In this document: positions 53,651-64,000 of the stretch, in pieces
Layout: the number at the start of each line of letters is the position of its first letter
Position numbering within the stretch: the first letter of the stretch is position 1
Made by a program: the position numbers and the translations under genes
The notes under the pieces: generated by a model
Seen by the model: the letters and a program-made list of their open reading frames with translations, nothing else
The model's database searches: none
Told to the model about the DNA's origin: nothing
NCBI GenBank assembly: GCA_039619475.1
Contig: CM077115.1
Coordinates: 225,987,064 to 226,051,063, forward strand
Reading direction: 5' to 3'
Length of the DNA stretch: 64,000 nucleotides
DNA from: Icerya purchasi
Lineage: Eukaryota; Arthropoda; Insecta; Hemiptera; Monophlebidae

Positions 53651-56600
53651 GGTAAACACTAATTTGTAACGTTTCGGTTGAATTTTTCTGTTAAAACTTC
53701 TTCAAATAGTACAACATTCGCTACGCTTACTTATTTCTGCCAATTCGAATATATTGAAATATTTTACGACTTCTATGTGAAAAAAGAAGAAAAGAAAAAA
53801 AAACAACAAAAAACGATATAAATATTTCACATATCCCCGATGTTTTATTTCTGAACATAGAGAAATGTATAATATTTCAATCATCGCCGATAGACTAACG
53901 CATCGCTATCGATGAAGATCCCCAATCCCATTAGTTAATGAGCGCTGATCAATGAAAATGATTTTTTCGCGAATATTTTTTCTTTCCCTTAGATAATTTT
54001 CAATATCGCAATAGGTCGTTGTATTTCGCCGAGCTAGTATTCGTAAAAAAGGGAAGAAACAACACGCTAAAGAAAGGAGAAACTTTCTAAAGATATTTTC
54101 CATTTAGTTAATAATTTTGTTCGCATAAAATTCGCCCCGTATAGCGCACATCACTAAACCGTCGACGAGTGCGTAAAATTACTTCCACATTGAAACGGAA
54201 TTCATAATCGCATGCCCCAGACACGAGATTACGGACGATCGTAATATTACAATTTCCGCTGATATATTTTTGACGCCGACTTTGTCAGAAAAATTCTAGT
54301 CCGATTTATTCGAACGTAGCGAATTTGAATTCCTACATAAACGTCGGAAAATACAAATTGATGTTTCGAGGGATTCGCATCGAACGCTACACAATATGAT
54401 GATGGCAAACGGCATCGATGTTGTCTTTCGGGTGCAGTTTATTTTTACCGGTGAGTTGCAATCGCCGCGGCTGATGGCGGCGTGTTCGTCGGAAATGATC
54501 GAGATGTGCGCGTAGCACCACAAGGAAGGCATTGTGTTGGAAGCAATTTTTGAAATGGCAGTAGCAGCGGCAATAGCAGCAGTAGCGTAATGATGATGAT
54601 AACGGTAAAAAGATAAAAGTGGAAGTCAATTCGAGGAATGCTTTTGTAGGAAGAATGGGTTATTAGAGTGACTAGAAAGCACGGCGCTAGCGTGAGTCGA
54701 GCGGCTTCCAGTGTGTGCGATCCGCCGCCGCCGCCGCTCGGAATATTTTATTGGCTCACCGTTTGTCGCCGCAGCTAGACCGGGCCAGTCTGCCTGACGA
54801 TTTTAATGAAGGCGTTCTCGAATGTAAAACTTAAACGGTCTATTTGCGAGCAAACGTTCCGTGCAGCCAGCAGAAGACAATCGCTTAGCTGCTAGCAGCC
54901 GGCCACGCTTCGCCTTAAATTCTGACGTTATTTTTTAATAGATAAATTATTCCACGGTTTGCTCGGGCCGCTGAAAAATCTACTCTGCTTCTAACTGTCG
55001 ACAGTCAGGGCCACTGGCCCGGCAAAAGCGCATACCATGACCGACATTTCGCCTAGCTGAATTTCGGCCCTATCGAAGCCCGTGGTGCTGCTGCTCGTTG
55101 TTGTCACCTCGCTCGAATTATTTTTCAGCTCCCACTTACTGCCGCCGAAGCTACATTTAAAAATAAATCCCGTCCCGTTCTATCCTTCGAACGATCCTCG
55201 CAAACTTTTTCCTATATGTCATCGGCCGCGGTTACTTTTCTTTCGTCGCTACTTGTTGCCCGGTAAAATTTTGTGAAAATTTTCGACCCCCTTCCCACAA
55301 AATCGGCCATAAACGTGCAAATTAGTCTCGCTGTTTTCGTATTGCTTCTTTTTTTTTGTTTTGTTTTTGTTTTGTTTATTTTCTAATTTAAAAAAATAGT
55401 TGAAATTATGCGATAGGATACCCCCCATCCGTTTTCGTTCAAATTAGTGTAGCTGTCACATAGTTCAAAACGAGAAACGTAAAAGCGAAAACGCCAAACT
55501 GTGCACCCTTAAAATCACTCAATTTTGAATACACGTTAGAAATTATCAGTTCCACAAAATGTTTTTTTTTTTTTTTTATCATAGTCTGTTTCCCTGCAGA
55601 TTTGTGACAGATAATGTAGTAGTCTAGTAATTAGTTCATAAAACATAAGGGCGTTAATTTTATAAACACACGAATAATTTTAAACATCATACGAATAATT
55701 TTAAATATGTAAAAAAGAAAATATGTGTAACCGTCTCTGTTGGGAATATTCCATCTTTAGCCAGAAAATAGAAAAATTAGTAGCGATTGATATACATGAT
55801 CTGCGGTGGTGAAGATGGGTAATTTTTAAGACCATACATATGGGCGCCGCCATATTAACCTCCGCCGATGTTTTCACCTGAACGTTGCCGAAAAGACGCG
55901 TTTCTAGCACGATTTCATGTTTTTGCTCTTTAGACGTTACGTACAGCATTATTAATGAACAAAAAAACGGTCACCGGGGAAATTCGTGCGAGCGGATACA
56001 GTTGGGGACATCATTTTGTGTAATCGATAACGAACGATCTCCGAAAAATCGGCGATTGTTAGAATTACAACTATACAAACAGTAAAATATCATGATTTTA
56101 ATAATTATACGCGTAATTACGATGAATAATCGAGGAAAGATTTGTCAGTGTTGCGAATTTCACTTTATCGAGATTAATCTCGGCACGAAATTATGCATAT
56201 TTAAACAACATCCGAATGGGGTTCTACGTTTATTTTTTTAAATTAATTATTTTTCGCGAAAATGTAAATTTTCTTACGGTCGTGTAAAGATCCAAACTAT
56301 CATCTAGATGTTTAGAAAGTATTCTTCCCGTGTAACTCGTTCTCGTACTGATTAATCTTGATGAAAAATAATTCGTCGTTCCTTCGACAACTACTTCGTA
56401 ATTGTACGTTATAATTATTATTATTAGTTATAACTACTAAAAAGTGTAACTGTAAGACGGAAACGTCAAATTGTTCAAATTACGATGAACAAGATCGCAA
56501 TATCAAAAAGTCAACGACAATGAACACAATACACTCGCGTATGTTGCGCTTTATGTTTAAAACGCGTTTACATACGACTGTGTCTGTTAAACGCGGTATA

Positions 56601-57117
56601 ATTCGAAATATTACCGCTGGTTGTTTGTTTTTTGCTTCATTTTCGGATTGTAGTGTATTACTGCAGTCAATTGAATCAATCTCTGAATTCATTGCGAGCG
56701 TACGATAGTTCAGGTTCATATGTTACTTGCGAATTAACAGTCGAAACCAATTTTAATTTCATCTCCCCAAAAAGACGGAATTTCTCTCGCACAACTGCTT
56801 TAGACGGCATGGTACGAAGTGTGTACAGCATCATGTTAGTGTTACGAGAAAAAAAAAGAGTAAAGCGATAACTACTTTCTCCCAGGTTGGTTGGTTGTCG
56901 GGGATTATTAAAGTTTGCAGCCTACTTAATGGATTTCGGATAGAGGAGTTCTTTTGGCTGTAACCGATGCCTCTCTGATGTAATCAATATTCAATTTCAA
57001 ACGTGTTAGGTGTGTAACTGCGCAAAAGCTACGATACCAATGTGGTCTGGCAAACACCTATCAACTACATTAACTGCGCCATATAAATGCTATATATAAA
57101 TTCTCTATACTGTGAAC
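53651..57117. other. Non-coding host-like region
   Basis: 54400-55300 is richer in GC, with a GCC trinucleotide run (54722-54737), and 54900-55000 has CpG-rich patches. Small frames (54296-54629 minus, 55082-55276 plus) do not resemble known proteins. T runs lie at 55352-55380 and 55562-55578. It could be a host regulatory or UTR region; no gene can be supported. Confidence 0.35.
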
Positions 57118-57680
57118 TAGGGATGTTGCGGATATTCGCATCCTCATCCGCAATAATAAGTGCGGATATTAATGCGGATGTATCGATTTAGAGTTGATAA
57201 AAGAATGAGAATGACAGATTCCTCGGATAAAAATACAGAACAACCAGGAACTTCCGGTATGGTTAGAAAAGCTGGCTTAAAAAACGATCTTGCCACGTTG
57301 CTAGATTCGACAGAAAAGGACCAATGTAAATGAAAATCCACTTAAATGGTGTAATGTTCACCGAGAAGAACTGAATATATTATCTAGAATAGCACGCAGA
57401 TTTTTATCACCTCCACCGGCTAGTTAAACAGTTGTTCGGTAGCGCGGGCTTTATTTATGATCCTCTGCGAAACAGGCTGGAACCTGAAAAGGAGGCAACA
57501 TTACTTTTTATTAAATGCATCAATTTTTAACTTTAATTACCAAAAGTATATAATTATTTAATAAAAATGTAAAAGATTACGAACTTTTTATATTATTTAT
57601 GCACCAATATGAAATTTCTTTTTAAATAAAATCCTAACATCCACATCCGTGTCAAAAAATCTGCATCCGCAACATCCCTA
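57118..57680 (+). mobile_element. Non-autonomous hAT (copy 2)
   Basis: The same element as at 48523: TAGGGATGTTGCGGAT at the left end and ATCCGCAACATCCCTA-type right end (ending 57680). The flanking 8-mers CTGTGAAC (57110-57117) and CTGTGTAC (57681-57688) match at seven of eight positions. It shares the MTDSSDK- coding segment, the hAT C-terminal block and the AT-rich 3' part with copy 1. About 110 bases are missing, including most of the acidic linker (the SSSEDEGQ segment). Both are deletion derivatives, and copy 2 is the shorter. Confidence 0.93.
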
Positions 57681-59484
57681 CTGTGTACTAAAGCTAAGGC
57701 GACTTTATGAGTAATTAGCTACGTACTATTTTTCTACCACTATATTATGTTCCGAGGCTTCTAGAAGTCGCCGGCTTTTTTTCGTCAGTTACCCATTATT
57801 CCAGTTATAAATTGTGTCATTTGAATTAAAAGCAAAAATTTGTTGAAAATCGCAATTTTGTGTCATTTAGCGTACCATCCAATAATATAATAGCATTCTG
57901 CTTAAATTTAAAATGACAACGCATAAAAATTTACAATTAGTACAAAATTAAAACTTATATTAAAATGAATAGTTTTCGATAATTCAAAAAAAAAACATAA
58001 AAATATGCGAACAAGAATACTTATAACTAAGGTAGGAATCAGTCCAATTGCAAGCTGGGCAAATAGATAGGTTGCATTTCGTAAAATGTTGTTCCTATGG
58101 AGAGCAATTGTATAGATTCCCTACGCCGTAATAGTCTATTTCTGGTTTTATTTTCAATTTTACGATAATGTTCATATTTATACATTTTTATTTATCACAT
58201 ATAAATAAAAAATCTGATATTTATCCGTTCATTTATTGACATGATGATTGTATATTATTTACACAGTTTTGTCGTTAAGGAAATCGTTTTTTTTTAAGTT
58301 TTTTTAAACTCGCCGAAAATTCTAAAAGTTTTTTTTTGTGAAACTGAAATATGGTTTCAACTTTCATATGTAGTGTTTTCCATCAATACAAAATACGCCC
58401 ATATTTTTTTACTTTTAAGTTTCCAGCACCCATCGGTAATTTAAATTTGAAGCTAAAATATCGCTATATATTTTTTCTGAACTATCCTGCTTTAAATATA
58501 TTTACGAAAAATACATTCGTTTACCACTTTTAAATCCAAGCGGGGTTTGCAATTAATTGTGGTTCTTTTGTTGTTTGTTGCATATTTTAAATTTCAGCGG
58601 AATAATATCGGTTGGCGAGTATTTTGAAGTGATTTTTAGGTAATTTTAAATTCGTCATATTACATAACTTTTTGCGCAATTTTTAACGCTCAAGGGTTAG
58701 AAGATGTGTGTTCGAACGTTATGCATTTCCTGATAGAGCATTTTAATACTATTTTTGTACATAACTTTTCATTTAAATGTGTCACCGTCATAATTTCTCC
58801 TTATAAAAAAACATAGAAAAATTATCATCCGGCCTGTAATGGTACATAACAGTAATTCGACACTGTTTAAATTTTATTGCTTCACTTAGCTAATCATAGA
58901 AAATTAAAAAAGACGTTTCCAAATTGTTATTTTACAGCGGTTTTTATGCAATTCCAACTGTTGTTCCAGAAATATTGATCAATGTAATAAAACTAACCAA
59001 CATTGATAATTGCTTAACATTCTAATGGTAACACGGAATTAATATTAATAGTATAAATGAAAGCGAAATATTTTATTAAAAATAGTAACTCGTAAATAAA
59101 GAAAAATGTTAGCCGTCGCTGTGTCAAAAGGTAAAATACACGTTTGATCACAAATACAATTCTTTTCAAACTAGACAGGTAAATAGACAGTTAGGAGTAT
59201 GTTAAATTACTGAAAGTTGAGCTAACTAGCAAATTGCGAAAGCCAGAATCAATTTGTAATGATTATAAATAAGAACCTAAAAATATGTATCACAGTTATT
59301 TATCAAAAGTAGTATACGAAAAATGAAACTGGAAGTTTAAACAATTAGTATATATTTTTATTAAAATTAACCTGGCGTATTCGGAAATATTTTTTAATAA
59401 ACCGTCATTATAGAGGAAATATTTTTAATACATAAGTTGGCAAATTAAAAAAAATTAATTTTAAAAATACGATAGGTAAAAATT
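57681..59484. other. AT-rich non-coding stretch
   Basis: Very AT-rich sequence without recognisable coding or repeat content. Frames are short and I/F/K/Y-rich. Confidence 0.4.
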
Positions 59485-59703
59485 TTGAAAGCTATCCAAC
59501 ATTAAAAATGTAGTGCGATGAAGATCAGTTTTGGAGTCCAACAAATATCATGGTCCCAGTGCCGTTTTCGTTCGTTTTTTTATATTTTATACTTGCAAAC
59601 TTTCGGTGCGCAATTCAGATGTTTAGATTACTAGACCTTTTTTAACCGTTGGCCCAGGTAAACAACGGTGCGCAATTCGAGTGTTGCCGTCATGACGTTG
59701 TTA
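59485..59703. repeat. Dispersed repeat, copy 2
   Basis: Closely similar to 4435-4665, same orientation. It contains TTTTGGAGTCCAACAAATAT, GGTCCC, TTTCGGTGCGCAATTC and a second GGTGCGCAATTCGAGTGT-like motif about 70 bases on. It lies directly beside the 3' end of the Jockey remnant that follows. Confidence 0.65.
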
Positions 59704-59721
59704 GGGACAAAAGTTGGAAGG

Positions 59722-61107
59722 TTTTTTTTTTTTTTTTTACACATATTTTAGTTCAATCTTATTACAGTAAATAAATTAGCACTACTTTTAAAACGGTGTT
59801 ACAATTTAATCTAACTAATCGGTAAAATGAACAGAGTAAAAACTATGTACAATTACAAACTCCTAACATATATATATATATATATATATATATAGGTATA
59901 TAAATAATCATAGGCGCATATAAATACTCACACGCACGCACACCAAGTATATGCACATACCAATAAGTTACATACATACGTGAGTATATTATAAAATAAA
60001 TTAAGTGACTAGCCGATAAGGCGCCTTAAGTCATCATCGGAAAGTAGCAGTTCTAAAGCCTCTCGATATTCAGGTGACTGTGAAGTCGCTGTTCGTGCGC
60101 TTCTGCAATATTATGACTATATCGATCCATGGAATATTTAAATCGGAATGTATTTCTTCGTTGCGTTGATACCAGAAAGCTCATGCTTCGGAGACACTTG
60201 TTTTGAGCGCGCTGGATAATTAACCGATATTGGGTTTCTTTGCACAGCCCCAGAGTTGAATACCATACATCCATATCGGTCTGATGATTTGACAATAAAT
60301 CATACGTTTATTAGACAGATTGAGTTTGGAGTAACGCCCAATCAACCAATAAATCTGTCTTAATTTATGCACGGTTTTTATTCTTTTTTCATCTTGACAT
60401 GCGTCTTTCAATTCAGCTTAGAATCTAAATGCATACCCGGGGGTATTTAGCAGAGTCCGATTTCGGAATAGGAAGGCGGCCAAGCTATATAGGACAGCTC
60501 TTAGATTTACGTAAACATAACGTGCACCGATTTTTCTCGATTAATCTCGATCTTCCGATCACATGTCCATTTGCTCATTTTTTCTACTGCATATTGCAAA
60601 TTATTCGTAGTCAATTCTGGTGAGTCGCTAATTAACAGGATAGCTGTGTCATCTGTAAAGGTCGCAGTCATCGTCTTGGCTGTTGTTGGAATGTCAGTTG
60701 TATATAATAAATTCCGAATAGGTCCCCTAAGATACGCTACCCTATATGGAACACCAGCCTGTATTGGATGAAATTTGGACTTTGCTTCTTCATAAGAAAC
60801 TCTGAAGGATCTATCAGAGAAGATATATGATTCAAGAAGTTGGCACATATTTTCCGGTAGCAGGTTGCTCATTTTATAGATCAACCCTTCGTGACAGACT
60901 CGGTCAAAAGCTTGCGATATGTCTAGAAAAACCGCCGGACAGTATTTTTTTTTCTTCAAAGGCTGTTTCAATTAACTTAGTTATACGATGCACTTGGTCA
61001 ATCGTAGAGTGCTGATTGCGGAAGCCAAACTGATGATCTGGTATCTTTAATAAGGGCTCGAGTCGCTTAAGGAGTAGTTTTTCAAATAATTTTGATATGG
61101 AAGAAAG
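59722..61107 (-). mobile_element. Decayed Jockey-type LINE (element 9)
   Basis: Minus strand, from about 61107 to a poly(A) tail (T run 59722-59738 on +). It opens SISKLFEKLLLKRLEPLLKI, then PDHQFGFRNQHSTIDQVHRI, the 60507-60971 frame (palm), the thumb and the C-terminus. A TA microsatellite (about 59867-59892) lies in the 3' part. The 5' end is truncated inside the reverse transcriptase. No clear target duplication. Confidence 0.78.
60053..60971 (-). pseudogene. Reverse transcriptase of element 9
   Basis: 60507-60971 carries FLDISQAFDRVCHEGLIYKM (motif A), QAGVPYRVAYLRGPIRNLLY (the PQGS turn changed to PYRV), and FTDDTAILLISDSPELTTNN (motif C, FTDD). 60220-60411 has IYWLIGRYSKLNLSNKRMIY and IRPIWMYGIQLWGCAKK. 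60053-60295 holds the C-terminal NIAEAHEQRLHSHLNIERL. The frame breaks between blocks, so the copy is dead although the catalytic Asp pair is present. Confidence 0.78.
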
Positions 61108-63099
61108 GTGAGTAAAGTTATATCATTGGCAAATTACATTTCAAACTTTTTCCGCTAATACGTATCGCCTCGGAAATCCGGAAAAAAAAGAATGTTCTTT
61201 TTTCTTCGGTAAAAATTGTGGGAGTGCCTAAGAATTCTAGGTATAAACTGATTTATCTGAGAAGCGTGATAGTAATGTAATGCTGGATTCCAATTAAGGA
61301 CCAATAATGTTTTTTAACTCTTCTTTTTTTTTTTTTTTGTTTTTTTGCTAACGTTTAATTACATTTTATAACTTAACTCGCATTAAGCGAGAAAAAAGTA
61401 AAGATAATCTTTATAATTGCGCAGCCTATTTTTTCTTTATTTTTATAAAATCCGCTCCGAAAATAACGTTCGATTATAGTGTTTAAACGTGGTTTTCTGC
61501 TGCCACTTTCTACCCCCTCTCGATAGTTAATTTTAAAAAGTATATAAAACCGCTAAAATAATTGTTTTTATTAATTTAAAAAAAAAAAAAAACACACACA
61601 CACTAGCTAGTAGAATTTAAACCGCGCTTTTTTGCTGCGTGAAAAAAGAAAAAGAGGAAATTATAGAAAGAAAAAAAAAACGAAAAAAAAATTGAAGTTT
61701 GTACAGTAACGACAATTTTTTTTAAATATTTCCTTTATCATTCAAAGGATCACGGATACAAATTTTTTCCAGAAATTCAGTGGGTAAACAGTTTTAAAGA
61801 TTTACGGCTGGAAGGCAGACACGGGGGGACGACCTTTTTATGATGAGAAATTTTTTTGTCAGTTTATGCTTGAAAGATGAAATTTTTTTTCTTTTCGTAC
61901 TTATAATTGCGATTTATTTTTCCTCTTTCTTTCATTATTTTCGGACCCGTTAATTAACCTAGCGCGCAAATGGAATTTCTTTGCTAATTTTCAATATGCA
62001 GCAGCGGGATTCGAACCGGTAGCTATCTGGACGAAACACAGTTAACTACCGGTAGCTGGCTGTCAAAAGAACTTTAATTACGTCAAATATATAAAGACGA
62101 AAAGGGAACATGCTTCCGGAGCGTTTCGTTGCCGCATTTAATCTTGACTTCAACACATGTCGTCCATTGTTGAAATTCAACGAGAAATCAGATTATAAGA
62201 ATATTGTCCGTGTTGTATTGCGCGAAGCGTCGTCGATTAAAAAAGTAGTATTCGCATATAAAATAATTAGTATTAGCCTATTTCTTTTGGGTCCAATTGA
62301 TTAAAATGTCACACATCTTTAACGACAATATTAGCCTATTATTATATATAAATCAGTCACACAACCGATTGTGATCTAGAAGGACTAACAAATCATATGG
62401 CAGACCGAAGGCTGCCAAATCTACATATCACGACTTCACTTCCGTTAATTATTTTATATTGTAAATAAAATACGCCACCGCGCTTCGAAATAACAATAGT
62501 ACATTCGTTGCCGTGAAATGATCGTAAACAAAATTGTTTTTAGCTTTTATTTGAGTACACTTCGTGTTGTTAGCTGACGATATAGCCGGGAAATGTTTCT
62601 TTAAATTCAGGCGTTTTAATTTGAATTTATTAAAATATAAATTAATATTTATTTTCGGTTGTTTTAATTTTTATATACTTTTAATATTTATAAATATTAA
62701 CAAGCGGGTAAGGATTTATTTACGTAAAACTGACGGATACCGAAGTATTTAAGAAATATAAGTACAGAATTAAGGAAATATTAATTAGAATATTTGGAAA
62801 ATATCAAATATAATCCCTCATTCTTTTTTTCTTTTTTTTTTTTGTGATATTTTTTCATATGTTTTGATTGTTTTTATTTACCGGTGTATTAACGCTTCTA
62901 TTAAAGTTTTTTCTCTCTGTCTCGGTACTTATTGTCGATTTATATTGCTTACCGTAATTTTTCAATTGAAAACTTTTCAATATAATAAACATGAAAAGGA
63001 TTTCAGTATAAAATTTTTATACGAAAACAAGTGAAAAAAATACCTTCAAACCTGCGCGAGCTTCCTGGCTTGTCTGCAGATAGGGTACGTATGGATAGA
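61108..63099. other. Non-coding AT-rich region with a tRNA-like fragment
   Basis: T- and A-rich stretches around 61320, 61580-61700 and 62827. At 61980-62060 the minus strand has a B box (GGTTCGAATCC, + 62007-62017) and a D-arm-like segment, possibly a SINE head. ACCGGTAGCT occurs twice there (62015-62024, 62048-62057). Other frames are short and unassigned. Confidence 0.35.
62000..62062 (-). other. tRNA-like SINE head candidate
   Basis: On the minus strand a tRNA-shaped segment ends GGTTCGAATCCCGCTGCTG with a perfect B box. The A box is only partly recognisable, and the acceptor stem is weak. A poly(A)-rich stretch (about 61880-61895 on +) lies a plausible distance downstream. Could also be a decayed tRNA gene. 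Confidence 0.3.
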
Positions 63100-63720
63100 A
63101 GTATACTTTTAGTAACTGACTCTTTGACATCTCTAAAATCGATTTCCTCGCAGAACAACATGTAAAAGTCAATTATACATTAAAGGTGCTCCGTCAAGCA
63201 AGAAATCAGGTAACGCTCTTGTGGGTGCCGTGTCATATTCAAGGCAACGAGCGAGTCGATTTGGCATCCAAGTCAGCTCTGCTTGCACACCAATGTCATT
63301 AGCACAAAATAAAGGTGTATTTCCATGAACGTGTATCAGTGGATCAGCCAGCGAGACAAAGGGAACAACCATCCTTTATGAAAAGCGTAAAATTTACAGT
63401 CGATCCGTGGTTTCCTTCTCTTTACCTTGATGCTGTGTTAAATCGGTTGCCGGTTGGCCATTCTCACACAACTACGAGTATATACTTGAAGGTACCTTTT
63501 CTCCACCCACGCACTTCGCCCGATCCGCTCTTGCCGCGACTCACAACTATCCTTTCAAATGACCCAACGCGCATATACAAATGCTACTGGTGTTTCTCAG
63601 AGCCAACAACTTTCTAGGTCAATTATGAAGTAGCCTCTTCACCCTGACCCATGTGCTGTAATGACCATCGCAGTTAACAATGGTACATTGGCGCTACCAG
63701 GAAGAAAAAAAGCTGCATCA
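63100..63720 (+). mobile_element. Decayed I-type LINE 3' end (element E), plus strand
   Basis: RNase H pieces: TDSLTSLKSISSQNNM near 63117, then in another frame VTLLWVPCHIQGNERVDLAS near 63211 with the His and last Asp kept. Downstream, VLNRLPVGHSHTTTSIYLKV (63435 onward) matches element A's VLNRLRIRHTTLSHGSIFTS. The 3' region carries CCATGTGCTGTAATGACC (63649-63666), very like the 3' UTR of element A, with a weakly paired GTACATTGG. No long poly(A) was found; a short A run is at 63704-63710. Confidence 0.7.
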
Positions 63721-64000
63721 CAAGTTTTGCATTTATAAATGAAAACAAGTGATATTAATTTCGTTGTTATTAATAAATAAATAAACGCAAAAATATATCC
63801 TATTTAAATTTTAAAAAACTTCTTTTCCCTCTAATCAGTTTATCTATTAATCGGATTCCGATTTTTTCGAAAAATTCGAATAAAAATTTAAAAACAACAA
63901 TGTTTTGAATTCTTCGAAAAAACGCTTAACGCGTGAAAAAAACGAAAAATAGCGCTTCTATTTGTTTTTTTTTTTTTTTTTTTTGAATATTTCTACGTAC
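63721..64000. other. AT-rich end of window
   Basis: AT-rich sequence with a T run at about 63965-63983; nothing recognisable. Confidence 0.4.

Noticed and set aside
62000..62062. A functional tRNA gene
   Set aside because: Only the B box is perfect; the acceptor stem and A box are too weak, so I list it as a SINE-head candidate at low confidence.
1..64000. A CRISPR array, bacterial operon or rRNA genes
   Set aside because: No spaced identical repeats, no closely packed ORFs with ribosome sites, and no rRNA-like sequence; the window is eukaryotic repeat-rich DNA.

Overview
The window looks like AT-rich nuclear DNA of an arthropod, most likely an insect. The reasons are Jockey-type, I-type and RTE-like LINE fragments, hAT transposons, a Helitron, tRNA-derived SINEs, many A/T and TA microsatellites, and no bacterial gene organisation. 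CpG is not visibly depleted, which would fit Hymenoptera, but the species cannot be fixed from sequence alone. No complete host protein-coding gene can be supported; the clear protein-coding content belongs to mobile elements.

Layout. 1-1600 is AT-rich spacer. 1612-3990 is a decayed Jockey-type LINE (+) interrupted by a tRNA-derived SINE. 4150-4665 holds a dispersed repeat with a second copy at 59485-59703. 6579-7494 is a 5'-truncated Jockey copy (-) with a perfect 12-bp target duplication. 8980-10655 is rich in palindromes and foldback repeats, including six exact 23-bp tandem units. 11485-12600 is another decayed Jockey copy (-). 13949-21696 is the centrepiece: a full-length I-type LINE (element A, -) with two intact ORFs, preceded by a tandem duplicate of its own first 248 bp, with a second RNase H-bearing LINE (element B) inserted on the junction between them. 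22327-25702 is a Helitron (-) with both termini recognisable, a decayed helicase and an internal foldback palindrome. 29090-33770 holds several LINE remnants, a SINE with a deleted anticodon arm, an endonuclease-like LINE C-terminus and a small hAT remnant with an 8-bp target duplication. 33770-48260 is mostly non-coding, with foldback or TA-flanked MITEs, a 12-bp tandem array and a LINE C-terminal remnant. 48262-50650 is an RTE-like LINE (-) split by a non-autonomous hAT, whose sister copy lies at 57118-57680. 51087-53650 holds two further I-type LINE pieces. 59722-61107 is another Jockey remnant, and 63100-63700 an I-type C-terminus on the + strand.

How they fit together. The nested insertions give relative ages: SINE after Jockey 1, hAT after the RTE-like LINE, and B after the A duplication. 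Element A is the only autonomous-looking element. The I-type 3' ends (A, C, D and weakly E) share a short hairpin whose stem sequence differs between copies while pairing is kept, a plausible reverse-transcriptase recognition structure. Small host-like islands (about 37580-38900, 46900-47300, 54400-55300) could be regulatory, but nothing in them can be named.
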